Assembly: GCF_007565055.1 (NCBI RefSeq)
Contig: NC_044559.1
Coordinates: forward strand, 102,632,759 to 102,696,758
Length of the DNA stretch: 64,000 nt
Origin: Rhinopithecus roxellana
Lineage: Eukaryota > Chordata > Mammalia > Primates > Cercopithecidae
Direction: 5' to 3'
Part shown: one piece after another, positions 12,031 through 23,666 of the stretch
Layout: every line of letters begins with the position of its first letter
Numbering within the stretch: the first letter of the stretch is position 1
Made by a program: the position numbers and the translations under genes
Notes under the pieces: generated by a model
Databases searched by the model: none
The model's input: the letters and a program-made list of their open reading frames with translations, nothing else
What the model was told of the DNA's origin: nothing

Positions 12031-12113
12031 TCTATTAAAAATTCTTAAAAGTTACAAGGAAATAGATTTTGCCTCTAGGAATTTTTAAATCATTATAGCT
12101 GTTCAACAAAGTA

Positions 12114-12599
12114 CAGTGGATCCTTAAACATGAGGGTAGACCCGGGTGCTGACCCCCTGCAGAGTCAAAATCCATGTATAACTTTGGACTCCCTAAAAAC
12201 TTAACTACTAATATCCTACTGTTCACCAAAAGCCTTATTGAGAACATAAGCAGTCAGTTAACGTATTTTGTATGTTACATATATTTTGCACTGTATTCTT
12301 ACAATAAAGTAAGCTACAGAAAAGAAAATATTACTAAAAATCATAAGGAAGAGAAAATATATTTACTATTCATTAAGTGGAAGTGGATTATTGTAAAGAT
12401 CTTCATCCCATGGTCTTCATGAGTAGGCAGAGGAGGAGGAGGAAGAGGAGGGGTTGGTTTTGCTATCTTGGGTGGCAGAGGTGGTGGAGGTGGAAGGGGA
12501 TGCAGGAGAGGTAAGGACACTTGGTGTAACTTTTATTGAAAAAAATCAGAGTATATATGGACCTTGCAGTTCAAACCCATGTTGTTCAAGGGTCAGCTG
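12114..12599. mobile_element. Tigger-type MITE with intact TA flanks
   Basis: A 486-bp element flanked by TA at 12112-12113 and 12600-12601. The first bases, CAGTGGATCCTTAAACATG, and the complement of the last bases, CAGCTGACCCTTGAACAAC, pair as terminal inverted repeats. A purine-rich GAGGAGG segment (about 12427-12500) sits in the right half. Several short ORFs inside are chance. Confidence 0.8.
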
Positions 12600-12689
12600 T
12601 AGTGGAATGCCTTGCAAAGAACAAAGCCTCCCTTGACTCTCACCAGGGAGACAAGAGGGAAAAGAAATACGACTTTTTAGTCCAAAGAC

Positions 12690-12850
12690 TTAATACAGCC
12701 ATTTGTTAGTTGTGTCATCACAGCAAGTTATTTAATCTCTCAAAATCTCCATGTCATCATCTACAATATAATTTAAGGGGAACAATATGATTAGAGGTGC
12801 TTTGTTATCTACAAAGTGACCTACAAATGTCAGTCCTCGTTATTTCCCTG
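12690..12850 (+). mobile_element. MIR SINE, diverged
   Basis: TTAGTTGTGTCATCACAGCA, ATTTAATCTCTCAAAATCTC and CCATGTCATCATCTACAATA follow the MIR core order on the plus strand. Confidence 0.55.
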
Positions 12851-14460
12851 AAGTCTTTGAAGCAGAATCTGGTTGAGCTTCTCTTTGTCAATGACACCAG
12901 AGAAAGGATTCTTGTATTGAAGAGACATTTGGACTAGATAATCCCTGTGGCTTTCTCCAGCTCTGAGAGTCTATGAACTGTTTCTCAAGTAGCCTGCCTG
13001 TTGAGGTTTGTGATCATACTAAAGGAATTAATAAGGGAAATTTTTTAAAACTATTTTTTTTTTCCAGAGGGAATGAGATCAAGCTGTACCAAATAAAGAA
13101 ATTAAATCAAACAATCAGTTTGGAAGGTTAGCTCTTTCCACATATTATTGTCCCAATTTTAGTTGTGGTTGTTGTTCGTTATTTGCAGAGGTCCTTCTTC
13201 ATTTGAATTACAGCCAGTTTTACTTGAAAGTGTGCAATTCCATCTTCCATACTAAGGTTTAGGATAATTTGACTTTCTCATTTTCTTTCTCAGAGCCTCA
13301 GATTGTTATGGTTAAAAATAAAATATTTATCTTCAGTTTAGAAATCTAATAAAACTTTGACAGGAATGTGGAATGGTATAAAGCATCTCTTCAACAAATC
13401 CATCTCAATAACACTTCCTGACAATCAAAAAACCTTCAGGGCCACCCCTTAATGACTTCTAAAGTTTTAAGGGATTTGTACTAAGGATGTGAGAATGACT
13501 GGAAATGGGTTTTAAAGTAGTGCTAACTTGTTTGTTTTAAAATCCCTCTCTGATTTGGGTTTTGAAAAGGGTTTGAGAATATGCCTCCATTAAAATGTAG
13601 ACTGATGAAGTGATTACGATAATGAGAGCATTACTTGCCTTTCGTTTGGAATTACTAGAGAACTGCTCCAAGGTAAAAGTTTTGTAAAGAAATAAATGTT
13701 TCTGAGAGACTTAGAGTCAAGCTGCAGAGGAAAGAGGGTAGCTAGAAATCTACTTTCTAAGAGCTGGGTGATTGTCTACAAGGATGTGAGGCCCTGGGTA
13801 TCCTAAGGTAGATCTAACCAATAGTGGGCAAGTTTAAAAGATGCAATGTTTCTTAATGCCTGGGCACATTGTAAGAATTAACTAGGGTAGATTTTCAAGA
13901 TCACGAATTGCCAGACCTCTGTCTTCAAGATTCTGGTTTAAAAGATGTGGAATATAGATTTGAAATTTTTAAAATTTATATGAATATGAATTTCCAGGTG
14001 ATCCTGATGATTGGCAATGTTTATAAACCACTGGAATGATATACTCCTCAGGATCTTAGGTTTACATAGAAAAGAATGGAATTTTCAGGGTGAATTTTAA
14101 GAACTGAGTTGTTGTGGGTGATCTTGATATATTTGAATCTTGATTGCTAGTCTTGAGGGTCTTAGGGAAGTAAGAACTAGTTGTCAACTCTGACTGATAA
14201 TTGTAAACTGAAGGGAATTCAGAAAATGGGTCAGTTTCTGTGAGTTAGTTACATTATTCTGGGGCCCTGTGACTATAGAGAATAGTCTTCTGTCCACATT
14301 TGATAGATAGAACTAAATGTAACTTAAACTTGTACTTTCTGATTTGCTGAGGTATGGGAACATTGTCAGGAAGGAAAATAGGCCCAGATTTTTGATCCAA
14401 GGTTGTCCTATAAAATCTTATTTAATATTTTCATCATATAAAACTGTATTGTATTTATTG
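12851..14460. other. Unique AT-rich noncoding sequence
   Basis: About 1.6 kb without an ORF above 60 codons, a recognised repeat or a splice pattern. Confidence 0.5.
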
Positions 14461-14550
14461 GTGTTTGGCCTTTGGGTCTTGGGTTTGGTATGCAGCAAAA
14501 CTTAATAGGTGTTTAGTACATATTTGTTGAATGAATGAATTAATTAATGA
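14461..14550 (+). mobile_element. L2 LINE 3' tip
   Basis: TAGTACATATTTGTTGAATG followed by AATGAAT repeats is the L2 3' terminus in plus orientation. Confidence 0.6.
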
Positions 14551-15049
14551 AATACAATTTGTGTTCACACTCAATGTACCATAGGTTAACTCTGCTTTAT
14601 CAAATCTATGATCTTAATTTACTATAAATCATTTCTGTAAATACAATATTTACAAGTAACTTAAAAATCTTAAATGTGTTCAGAGAATTGGTTGTCGAAG
14701 ATTATCTGGCAATACATTCTTCCTAAAGGGAAACTGTTTCATGCAATGGAAATGACATTTTCTAATACACCTATAGGGCAAGAAATACATTTTGAGTATT
14801 TTTTTTCTTAAAAGATAAAGGATATACTTTAGAGATTTGAATCTAACTCTTCAGGTAATATTGGCATAGGTTAGTAGGAGAAGCTGCAGTTGCTAATGGG
14901 TCACAGTAGTTTAGAGTGAAGAAGGGAAAATAGGAAGCTTGCAAGAGATAACGGAAGAGAAAAGTGTCTTAGCACTCTGCTTCTAAAGTTCTCTGATGCT
15001 GGGCTTGAATCTTGAGTCCCTTAGTTTTCTGGGGTAGAAGCTGTTAGTG
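14551..15049. other. Noncoding sequence, nothing recognised
   Basis: No ORF, no named repeat. Confidence 0.4.
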
Positions 15050-15450
15050 CTTACCCATATCTGCCTTTTTTTCTACCTGGCCCCACAGCGGGAGCCCATT
15101 TCCCACTCTGCCCTGCAATTAGGCGTGGTGATGTGATTGAGTTCTGGCCAATAGGATGTGAGTGGAAGTTGTGTGCATCAGTCTTTGGCTTAATCGCCTC
15201 TCAGCCTTTTGGCTTAGATCAGATGTCGTCTTTGGCCTGGCCCAGCATCACTTCTGCTGGGAATGGCCCCATTCCCTTCCTCCATCTGCAGGTTGCACGC
15301 AGGGCATCAGGCAGAAGACTCCAAGGCTCCTTCCATCTTGTGATCCTGCCACTCCCTAGGGGCTCAGACATGAAACATGAGATAAACTGCTGCTGTGAAA
15401 GCCCTTGAATTATTGGGATTATTCATTACCATGGTAAACTTAGCCTGGCT
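15050..15450 (+). mobile_element. Ancient interspersed repeat, family not assigned
   Basis: TTGAGTTCTGGCCAATAGGA near 15137 and the end AAACTTAGCCTGGCTTACAT near 15434 are known to me from an old dispersed element. The ORFs at 15133-15408 and 15162-15359 are inside this repeat. It carries the U2 insertion at 15190-15227. Confidence 0.5.
15190..15227 (+). pseudogene. RNU2 pseudogene: Truncated U2 snRNA retropseudogene
   Basis: The 38-bp insert holds ATCGCCTCTCAGCCTTTTGG followed by CTTAGATCAGATGTC. This matches the first 35 nucleotides of U2 snRNA at 29 of 35 positions by eye, including the block GCCTTTTGGCT that belongs to the U2 5' domain. Three bases (TTA) precede the U2 start. It is flanked by a 9-bp direct repeat, GTCTTTGGC, at 15181-15189 and 15228-15236, as expected for L1-driven insertion. 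There is no A-tail, and everything downstream of U2 nucleotide 35 is absent. It therefore lacks the Sm site and stem-loops and cannot be a functional snRNA. The host is an older interspersed repeat. A chance match is possible but unlikely given the flanking duplication. Confidence 0.75.
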
Positions 15451-15669
15451 TACATAGTTTCTAAGCACAAGGACAAAAATATGAAATTGGGTCCCTTTAG
15501 GAATTCACAGAGGTAGTATGCAAGAGTGGTTTAACGCATGCCCTGAGCTTTGAAAACCTAAGGAGTTTATTAACGTAAAGTCTACTACCATCTCTGTTGT
15601 GTAGCTATGTAGCTTAGGGTCAGTTACTTACCTTCTTTAGGCCTCAGTTTCTTTGTCTCTAAAATGGAG

Positions 15670-16485
15670 ATAATTTTTAAAAAAGACATCCAAGTGGCCA
15701 ATAAACATATGGAAAAATGTTCAACATTACTAATTGTCAGAGAAATGCAAACCAAAACTACAATGAGATACCATCTCATTCCAGTCAGAATGGCTGTTAT
15801 TAAAAACTAAAAAAATAAAAATAAAAACAGATGCTGGCAAGGCTGTGGAGAAAAGGGAATGCTTACATACTGCTGGTGGGAATGTAAATTAGTTCAGCCA
15901 CTGTGGAAAGCAGTTTGGAGATTTTTTAAAGAACTTAGAATAGAGCTACCCTTTAACCCACCAATCCCATTACTGGGTATATTCCCAAAGGAAAATAAAT
16001 TTGTCTATCAAAAAGAAACTTGCGTTCATATGTTCCTCGCAGCAATATTTACAATAGCAAAGACATGAAATCAAGCTAGGTGCCCATCAACAGTGGATTT
16101 ATTAAAGAAAATGTGACACATACATACCATGGAGCACTACACAGCCATAAAAAAAACAAAATCATGTCCTTTGCAGCAATGTGGATGCAGCTGGAGGCCA
16201 TCATCCTAAGCAAATTAATGCAGGAACAGAAAACCTAACACCAAGTGTTCTCACTTGTAAGTGGGAACTAAACATTGGGTACACATGGACATAAAGATGA
16301 GAACTACCAGAGTGGGGATGAAGGAGGGGGAGCAGGGGTTGGAAAACTACCTATTGGGTACTATTCTCACGACCTGAGTTACAGGATCAATCATATTACA
16401 CACCTCAGCATCATGCAGTAGACCTATGTAACAAACCTGCTCATGTTCCCCTGAATCTAAAATAAAAGTTGAAATGAAAAATAAA
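15670..16485 (+). mobile_element. 5'-truncated L1, 3' end
   Basis: Plus-strand L1: the ORF2 end (about 15690-16230, broken into a 69-codon piece at 15859-16068 with the CWWECK motif of the Cys-rich region), then 3' UTR and an A-rich tail at 16458-16490. It is bracketed by TAAAATGGA at 15660-15668 and 16486-16494. It has several frame breaks and an internal A-rich insertion near 15805-15830. Confidence 0.85.
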
Positions 16486-16494
16486 TAAAATGGA

Positions 16495-16579
16495 TTTTTT
16501 TTGTGTGTGTGTGTGAGATGGAGTCTCACTCTGTTGCCCAAGCTGGAGTGCAGTGGTGCGTTCTCCACTCACTGCAACC
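16495..16579 (-). mobile_element. Alu fragment, 3' end only
   Basis: T-tail and a GT microsatellite (about 16500-16516), then reversed Alu GAGATGGAGTCTCACTCTG to CACTGCAACC, about 65 bp of the Alu 3' end. It is bracketed by TAAAATGGA at 16486-16494 and 16580-16588, the same 9-mer that flanks the neighbouring L1. Confidence 0.8.
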
Positions 16580-16675
16580 TAAAATGGAGCTATTTATAGT
16601 ACTCCCTCAAGGGATCATTGTGAGAATTGAATGAAACTGTTAATAAAGTTAGCTATCATTATTAGAAATGACAAT

Positions 16676-19007
16676 GACTACATTTTAATTTATTCAAGTG
16701 CATTTTCTAAGTGCTTCCTACATCAGGGCAAGGAATTTGGAAAGGATAGAAAGAGTAGCAGGACCCATTTTTGCCTTCAGAGAGTCCCCAGTCTAGGAAG
16801 ATAATTGGAGGACAAACCAGTAATTACAGTGTATGGATGGTGTTGTGAGTCTGCCAGCTTTTAAATCTGATAACTATAATATATTCATATGCTAAAGATA
16901 TGCATCAGTAGGTGGAGATATAAAATATTCTTTTCAACATGTATATATATAAATAATGTAAAAATATTTTAAAATTTAAATTTAAGAATTTTTTTTTTTT
17001 CAAACTGGCAACGAATTTACAAGCCAGGCTGCTTTTCTGGAAGTCAATTAGCCCTTCAAAGAATGCTAAAAGTGAAGGTTTGGTCATATCAGGGCAATAT
17101 TTGGAGCCTTGTAGACAACTTCAGATGATTAATTTACTCTAACAGTGAATAAGACAGGTGTGCTGCAGTGTGTCCTCAAGGCTGACTTTTTAGTGATAAT
17201 TTTACTCAGTCAATTACCTCTTTTTCTCTCGGTCAATTTCATCCCCACCAAGCCATCACAGTACACAGAGGATAAAGCAGGTGGGTGATAAAACACAGGT
17301 TTTGGGAACCTATCCACGCCTTTTCAGGCTCTGGGAATTTCACCATGAAAAGGGATTGGCACAATGAAACACGAATTCAACATCCATTTAAGCATTTTTG
17401 AGCTTGTGTGAGCTTTAGAATTGAAGAGGAATCCCTGAGGATGCTTATGCAAGAGCCTAGTAAACATTTTTTTCTTGACACATAAACAAACATTTTTTTC
17501 TAGCTATTCATTTCCAGGCACTGTGCTAGGAGCTTTAGGCTTAAACATAAGTAAACAGGAGCCAAAGTTTTATGGAAAATTTTTTATTCAAATATTTCAA
17601 ATTTTTAAGTGCTGCAATCAATAAATATTCTAATTGTCATGGTTCCACTGAAGCCTTGTCTGCGTGATGCTGTAATCAGGAGAGAGGCTCAAGGTTGTGG
17701 TGGCTCAGCTGCTGCTTCAAAGGAGTATGGGAGTTTGTGGGTGGAGAAGAGAGTGGTGAGCTTTGCAGGCAGTGGAGACAGGATGTTCTGGTACAGGGCT
17801 CTTTAATTGTCATGACTTCTTGACTTTCTGGGGTATCTTAAAAGAGACATTGGCTTAAAGATCTGGGAAATTTTATTAAACATGTGACATCTACCAGAAC
17901 AAGAAGTTAGACATAGCTGCTAAACCTAACTTTCACAAATATTCCCCGAACCCCCATATGATTATTTTCTCAATCCAGCCTCCTCCCATCACTATCACAA
18001 CTCTCCTAATGAAAGGAGCAGGAGGAGAAGTTTCTGACATTTCCTTCTCCAGAGGCCTTGTCTTCTTTGCTGGTTTATGATTTATAATTGTTCATCAAAG
18101 TGCTCTGAATATCCCAAGTTACCTAAAATTAACATATCAGTTAATTGGATTTGATACTATTAGAGAGATGGGGAAATATTCTCAAGCAATTGGTTGAACT
18201 CAAGGACATAAAAAGAAAGACATTATGCAAATATTTGGTTATTAAGATTTTCTGCCTAGAGGGGATAAAGTCACATAATGGGAAATAAATGAGAATCAAA
18301 AGTTTCCTCTATGTTTTAATATTAACTTTCTTTAAGAGTAATATTTGGCCTCTTTAGCATCGTATCCTTATCAAGACAAAGGAACAGAAGCATAAGAAAG
18401 TACTGAGTGCTTTGGGGTGGTATGTGGATATGGAGAATTGGGAGTGGACATGAGGTAGGGGTGGGAGGGTGGAATGGAAGAGTGAGGCCAATGAAGTAGA
18501 CGAGTTTGACTATGGAGCACTGTGCTTATCACATGGGGCTTTTCTAATATGGTAAAAATCTGTTCCCAAACATCTAATGAAGGTAGTAACTTTTTACATA
18601 TACCTTTCATGTTACAAGACAGTTTCCCATTCATTATCTCCCATGATCATCACAGCAATTGGGAGGTGGACTGGTGCTTGCCGTAGGTCACACAACAGAC
18701 ACTGAGATGCGTCTTTTTGAAGGCATTTTCTGCCATTTACTTGGTGAGAACAATTGGGATGAGAGACCATGAATAAGTTGTTATCTTTGGGCATTGAGAT
18801 TATAATGGATAATCTGGTTGGTAATCAGATTTCTTTTAACTTGATGAAACTTAATTCTGGGGTCACTGCATCTGACTTGAAGAATTTAGGCCACTGACTT
18901 CAGTGGGACTATGTTTCTGCTTGATTGGGGCTTGGATGGCTTATTGCCTGGGCATTGCGGTTTCTGAGCACCTCAGGTATTAATTGAGGGAGAACCCAAT
19001 GACTCTG
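16676..19007. other. Mostly unique noncoding sequence
   Basis: About 2.3 kb. A stretch near 17510-17540 (CCAGGCACTGTGCTAGGAGC) may be an L2 scrap, and 18610-18740 may be a very old MIR; both are too diverged to claim. ORFs of 60-87 codons are unremarkable. Confidence 0.45.
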
Positions 19008-19018
19008 GCTCTACAGGA

Positions 19019-19351
19019 ATTTTTTTTAAAAATTTTTATTATTTATTTATTTATGTGTTTATTTTGGAGACAGAGTCTTGCTCTGTCACCCAGGCTGGAG
19101 TGCAGTGGCACAACCTCGGCTGACTGCAACCTCTGCCCCCCGGGTTCCAGCAATTCTCCTGCCTCAGCCTCCCGAGTGGCTGTGATTACAGGCACCTGCC
19201 ATCATGCCCGACTAATTTTTGTATTTTTAGTAGAGACGGGGTTTCACCATATTAAGACAGGCTGGTCTCAAACTCCTGACCTCAGGCAGTCTGCCTGCTG
19301 CAGCCTCCCAAAGTGCTGGGATTACAGGTGTGAGCCACTGCATCTGGCCTA
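19019..19351 (-). mobile_element. Alu, reversed
   Basis: Full Alu with a long T/A-rich tail (19019-19063, including ATTTATTT repeats). The target-site duplication GCTCTACAGGA is at 19008-19018 and 19352-19362. The 122-codon ORF at 18984-19352 is only Alu text read through. Confidence 0.95.
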
Positions 19352-19362
19352 GCTCTACAGGA

Positions 19363-19779
19363 CTTTTTAAAGAACCTCTATCCCCAAGCCGCATATGACT
19401 GGTCAGTCCGGGGGAATTCCATGGACTTCAATTATTCTTTACTAAATCCTCCCAGGGGGAGGCCTGTTCATTTTTCCCTTAGTCCTTTCCTTTGTGGTTT
19501 TATAAATTTCCAGTCTATGACCTTTAAGTTAGAGAACTGAGCTGGAAAAGAATGCTTAGATCTGATTCTCATTTTTTAGCACTACAATAAACTATTTGTT
19601 CTAAAATAGCTTTATTTTCTAAGTCTTATTCTTCCAACAGGATTGTAAGTTACCAGAGGGCAAGGGCCTTTCTTCTAGATCATTTGTTTTCACATATTAC
19701 TTTTGACCCTTCTAGCCTTTATATCCTGATTTTAGAAAGGCTCAGACAAAACCTTGCATCATGTGGAAATGGCAGAATC
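19363..19779. other. Noncoding sequence, nothing recognised
   Basis: No ORF or named repeat. Confidence 0.4.
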
Positions 19780-19985
19780 GGGTAGTTAAGAGCCTGGCTC
19801 TGGAGGAAGATGGCCTGGCTTTTAAAATTACAACTTCATCACTTACTAGCGGCATCATCATAGGGAAATTACATAACTCTTTGAATTATATATGGATATA
19901 GATATAGATATAGTTGTGGGATTAAATTAGATACTGCACTTGGCACAGTGCTTGACAGGTAATGATCAGGAAATGTTGGTGGATC
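19780..19985 (+). mobile_element. MIR SINE with a small microsatellite inside
   Basis: GTTAAGAGCCTGGCTCTGGA, TTCATCACTTACTAGC and CTTGGCACAGTGCTTGACAG follow MIR order. A GATATA repeat (about 19890-19912) lies within. Confidence 0.75.
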
Positions 19986-20019
19986 ATCGTAAACAACCAT
20001 TGTCTTTGTTTTGTGCTTC

Positions 20020-20660
20020 TACCACAGAATACCACAGACTGGGAAATTTATAAAGAATATCAGTTTATTTTCTCACAATTCTGGAGGCTGGGAATCCAAG
20101 CTCAAGGTGTTATAGGACTATCTCCTTAGTTCAGCTAAAAATGGGGTCCCTGTCATACGACTGTGAAAAATTAGGCTCGCAGACACTTTGAAGGGTGAGA
20201 AGGGCAGGGTTTATTGGGTGAAAAGGAAAAAAAGGGAAGCAGGGACGGTCCGCAAAGCCAGAGTCCTGCTAGGTGCCCTTCCCACCTCGCAGATTAAATT
20301 TCAGGTTCCACCAGGAAGAGGAGGGGCGTGAACTTCCCAAGACTCTACCCCACTGTGCACTCCTCCCAGTGCACAGGCCAGTTGGAGTTTCTCTGGGCAC
20401 CCCTTATCACCTGGCTGTCTTGAAGGTATTGGCATCTGGGGTCTGGTGAGGGCCTTCTGGCTGCATTCTTAATGGCAAAAGTGGGAAGGGCAAGAGAGAG
20501 TTAATGCACTCCCGTAAGCCCTTGTTATATGAACGCCAGCCCATTTAAGGGGGTGGAGACCTCAAGACCTAAACACCTTCCAAAAAGGTCCCACCTCCAA
20601 ACATCGTGGCATTGGGATTAAGTTTCCAACACATGAATTTTGAGGGCACATTTAGACCAT
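20020..20660 (-). mobile_element. MaLR LTR, reversed, with an inserted block
   Basis: Left part: AATACCACAGACTGGGAAAT, then CAATTCTGGAGGCTGGGAAT. Right part: CATCTGGGGTCTGGTGAGGG at about 20431, then GACCTAAACACCTTCC and AGTTTCCAACACATGAATTT. Both belong to one reversed MST/MLT1-type LTR. About 310 bp at 20113-20422 does not. Confidence 0.7.
20113..20422. mobile_element. Unclassified insert inside the MaLR LTR
   Basis: It breaks the LTR between CTCAAGGTGTTA and GGCATCTGGG. Flanking AAGGTGTT and AAGGTATT could be a target-site duplication with one change. The content (AATTAGGCTCGCAGACACTT, GAAGGGCAGGGTTTATTGGG) looks LTR-like to me. I could not assign a family, and the exact borders are uncertain. 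Confidence 0.4.
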
Positions 20661-23064
20661 AGTGATCATCATCTTTTTATAATCTTCATCATTCTTATCT
20701 CTGGGGACGGTTGATGATAATGCAGTTAGGTACCTCTACAACTTCTTAATTAATTTTGATTATTTTCAGCCTGGAAAGAAGTTCTTGGTAATGTGTCACA
20801 GGGCTCCAATGGCTTTATACAGTTTAGATAAATTTAGAAGTCATCATTAGTCAGTTAAGGATGACCACACATGTAGGAAGATCAGAAAATATAGAGTACA
20901 TAGAATTAAAGTTTGAAATGATGAGCTAAAACGGCAAGGCTACGTTTACAGAGACAAGTATGTAGAACTGTATTCAAATTAAAGGTCAAACATACAAAAA
21001 TAAAATGGAATATATACAGCACTGGAAAGACCTGGCTGAATAGAAGTTAGTGGAAAAAGATCTTGAGAATTTTGTTGATCAGAAGCTGAGCCTGAACTGC
21101 TGGTGTGGGGCTTTTACTTAGAGAACAATACCAACTTAGACTACATTCATCAGAGTGTAGTGTTCAGGTCAAGGGAGGTAACTGTCCTGTGGTCTATCCT
21201 GCCAGCATGAGCACACCTTGAAATATTATGTTTAGGTTCACGTGATTTTGCAATCATCTTTTTGCCATTTTTATTAAAGGTTTGAGCTTTTTAAAATTAG
21301 CTCTGAATAAAAGTAATCAGAAGGGGGGCAGATTTGTTACATCAGCCAACACCACTCATCATTTGTAGTTGAGGACTCTGGTGATAAATTATAATTTAGA
21401 GGGAACTTTTTTTATGCCTTTCTCAAGAGAGAGTCTTACTTTAGGTTTGACCTAAAAAGCCAGTTATGTCACTTTATTTTCTGCTTAAGCATTAGGCCAA
21501 GTTTCTTTTTGACCTTTTCATTCTCATTGTGTATTACCTCTCCTTTATTTTTCTCTCGCCTCCTCTGCTACTCAGTACTGCACCTCTCTCCTGTGCTTCC
21601 TTTCATTATGTGTTCTCACTGTGCCTGCTACTTGAGCTCTTAATTTGATGCCTTTTTATGATCCCCATCCTCTCTACTCTCTCTATGTAGGGGTTCCCTT
21701 TTCACTGCAGCTGGTTAGATAATTTTACCTAGGATTTTCATAGCTTAATGATGACTCATATAATTGTATACTTTTCAGATTGTACATTAAAAAAATACAG
21801 TGACAGTCAGGGATCTAGCCAAAAGGAAACTAATGGCAAAAAACTTCGGAATTTAGAGCAGGCTGGTGCAGGGAGGATGTCTTTTATTAGGGCCCAAGCA
21901 TCAGAGACAGTGCCTGGTGATTGTGGTAGATGAAATAGAGTGGCATTTGAGTACCCACAAAGTTCCTTTTTGGGTAGGGCAGAGGGCTTGACAAGGGGTA
22001 TTAGAAGTTCATTGAGCAATGAGGGGCCGGGATAGAAAATTGAAGTTGTTAAGGTTATTTGTCTCTGCTTTTATTCTTAGACCAGAAAGTTCTGTTGACA
22101 TCTGGACTTGATCTCATTTAGCTGGGGGGTGGGGAGGGAGGGTTCTTCTGGAAGCAATGACTAGACCTCATTTCCCAGTTCACTGATGGTGACTATTTCA
22201 GGCCATGCCAGAGAGAAAGAGGAAGAATATTGGGCAAGTGGAACTTTTAGAGACAATTAAGTCAGACAGTTTAAGCTGCAACTTAAATGAGTTGGAGAGT
22301 ACTTATTATTCCGTGCATGTTCATGCCTTAACTGATGCATGGCCATCTCACTTCACAGCTATATGAGTCTCATTCTCTTCTCTAGTGAGGGAACCTAGGA
22401 TACCCATTTTGTTTTTTTTTTTTCCTGCAGAGCTTATACATTTCTCTTGGATATCTTCCATGACTTTTGTTTTGTTTTTGGCCAGAAATTATGTCAGTTA
22501 TATTACGGGGGGCGATTTATGTAAAACATGTTAGTGACTTAAATGGAAGAAATTTTAATAGCGATACTAACCCAGTTGTAATTACTTTAGTTATTGCAAA
22601 GCAAAATGTAGAATGACAATGACTTGAAGTATTAACCAGTGCATTTTCACAGTTGCGTGTCTTTCTTACACTTTAGGGAAAGGAGGCCACAGAAAGAATG
22701 ATTATAAGAAAAAGGAGTCATTTCTTGCTCTTGAGTTTCAAAATATAATTTTGGAATCCAAGGCAGAGATAATAGTGAGAGAAAGGCATGAGAGAACAGT
22801 CAAATATTCACCCTGCCCTGGAGAAGGGCCTAGGAGAGCTGAAGGAAAGTCAGGGGACCCTGGGAGTCCTCAAGTCTGGGAGAAGGGAAGGAAGACTGAA
22901 ATTTGGTATGAGCAGTATGGCCAGGGACCAGGCGGGGAACACAGATGTCAGCCTCAGTGGAGGCACAGTAGAAGGATAATGACATCCTGGGACTCAGCTG
23001 ATGAGTTACAGCTCAGGGATGGCAGTGTGGATGGATGACACTCAAAGCCCAGACACCTCAAACG
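20661..23064. other. Unique noncoding sequence
   Basis: About 2.4 kb with no clear repeat. Overlapping ORFs at 22751-23038 and 22788-22979 lie in a purine-rich, GC-richer stretch just upstream of the candidate exon at 23097; neither shows a known domain. Confidence 0.4.
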
Positions 23065-23260
23065 TCCTGACACTGTGTAATCTCCTCTGTCTCCAGCCCG
23101 CACCAGATGCAACTCCTACAGAAGAGGGGAGTCCTGAACTGATTGAGCCAACTCTCAGAACTGATCATGATTCACATTTTTACCCTTGACGGAAAAAGGA
23201 TTCAAGGAACACATTGCATTTCTGTCTTGGAAAAATAAAGTTATATTTTTGCATACTTGA
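23065..23260 (+). other. Candidate 3'-terminal exon
   Basis: A branch-point-like CTGAC lies at about 23067-23071, then a pyrimidine run and CTCCAG ending at 23096. From 23097 an open frame of 30 codons reads PAPDATPTEEGSPELIEPTL and on to a TGA at 23187-23189. AATAAA follows at 23234-23239, with a T/GT-rich stretch at about 23260-23277 that could serve as the downstream polyadenylation element. The order of signals is that of a short terminal exon with a 3' UTR of about 70 nt. I do not recognise the peptide and see no partner exon in the window. It could be a lncRNA exon or coincidence. Confidence 0.25.
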
Positions 23261-23654
23261 ATTTGTTCTTCTGACTGTAAATGCTTTAGGAAAAGGCACT
23301 GGAGGTGAGTTGTTGACTGAATGGGCTGTTTCCAGGTTGGAAAAAGGGCACTGAAATGCAAGTCAGAAAATTTAGAAATTAGTGTTGGCTTTGCTACTGC
23401 TTGACCTTGGGCACAAATTTTTCTCCTCTGGGCTTCTCTGTCTCCATTTATGTGGCTGGCCTGGACTGAGGCTTCCTAACCTAGCGGCAAAAGTCTCTTG
23501 GAGGGCCTGAGGAGTTGTTCTAAGGCATCTGAATCTACGTATGAACCAGTCATTGCTGTAGATGAAATAAGTCATATGCCTTTGTCCACAAGTACCACAA
23601 ATTTAAAAAATGTGTGTAGATCTATTGTGGTCAATAAATGTGATTAATTCATTT
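23261..23654. other. Noncoding sequence, nothing recognised
   Basis: No gene or named repeat. Confidence 0.4.
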
Positions 23655-23666
23655 AAAAGCACCACT

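Larger units (their letters stand above)
15580..16675 (+). mobile_element. MIR SINE, split by two later insertions
   Basis: The left half ends CTCAGTTTCTTTGTCTCTAA at 15662 and the right half continues AAAATGGAGCTATTTATAGT, then GTGAGAATTGAATGAAAC. The join is the MIR core. An L1 and an Alu fragment lie between. Confidence 0.7.

Noticed and set aside
18984..19352. 122-codon ORF
   Set aside because: It is a reading frame through a reversed Alu, a common artefact.
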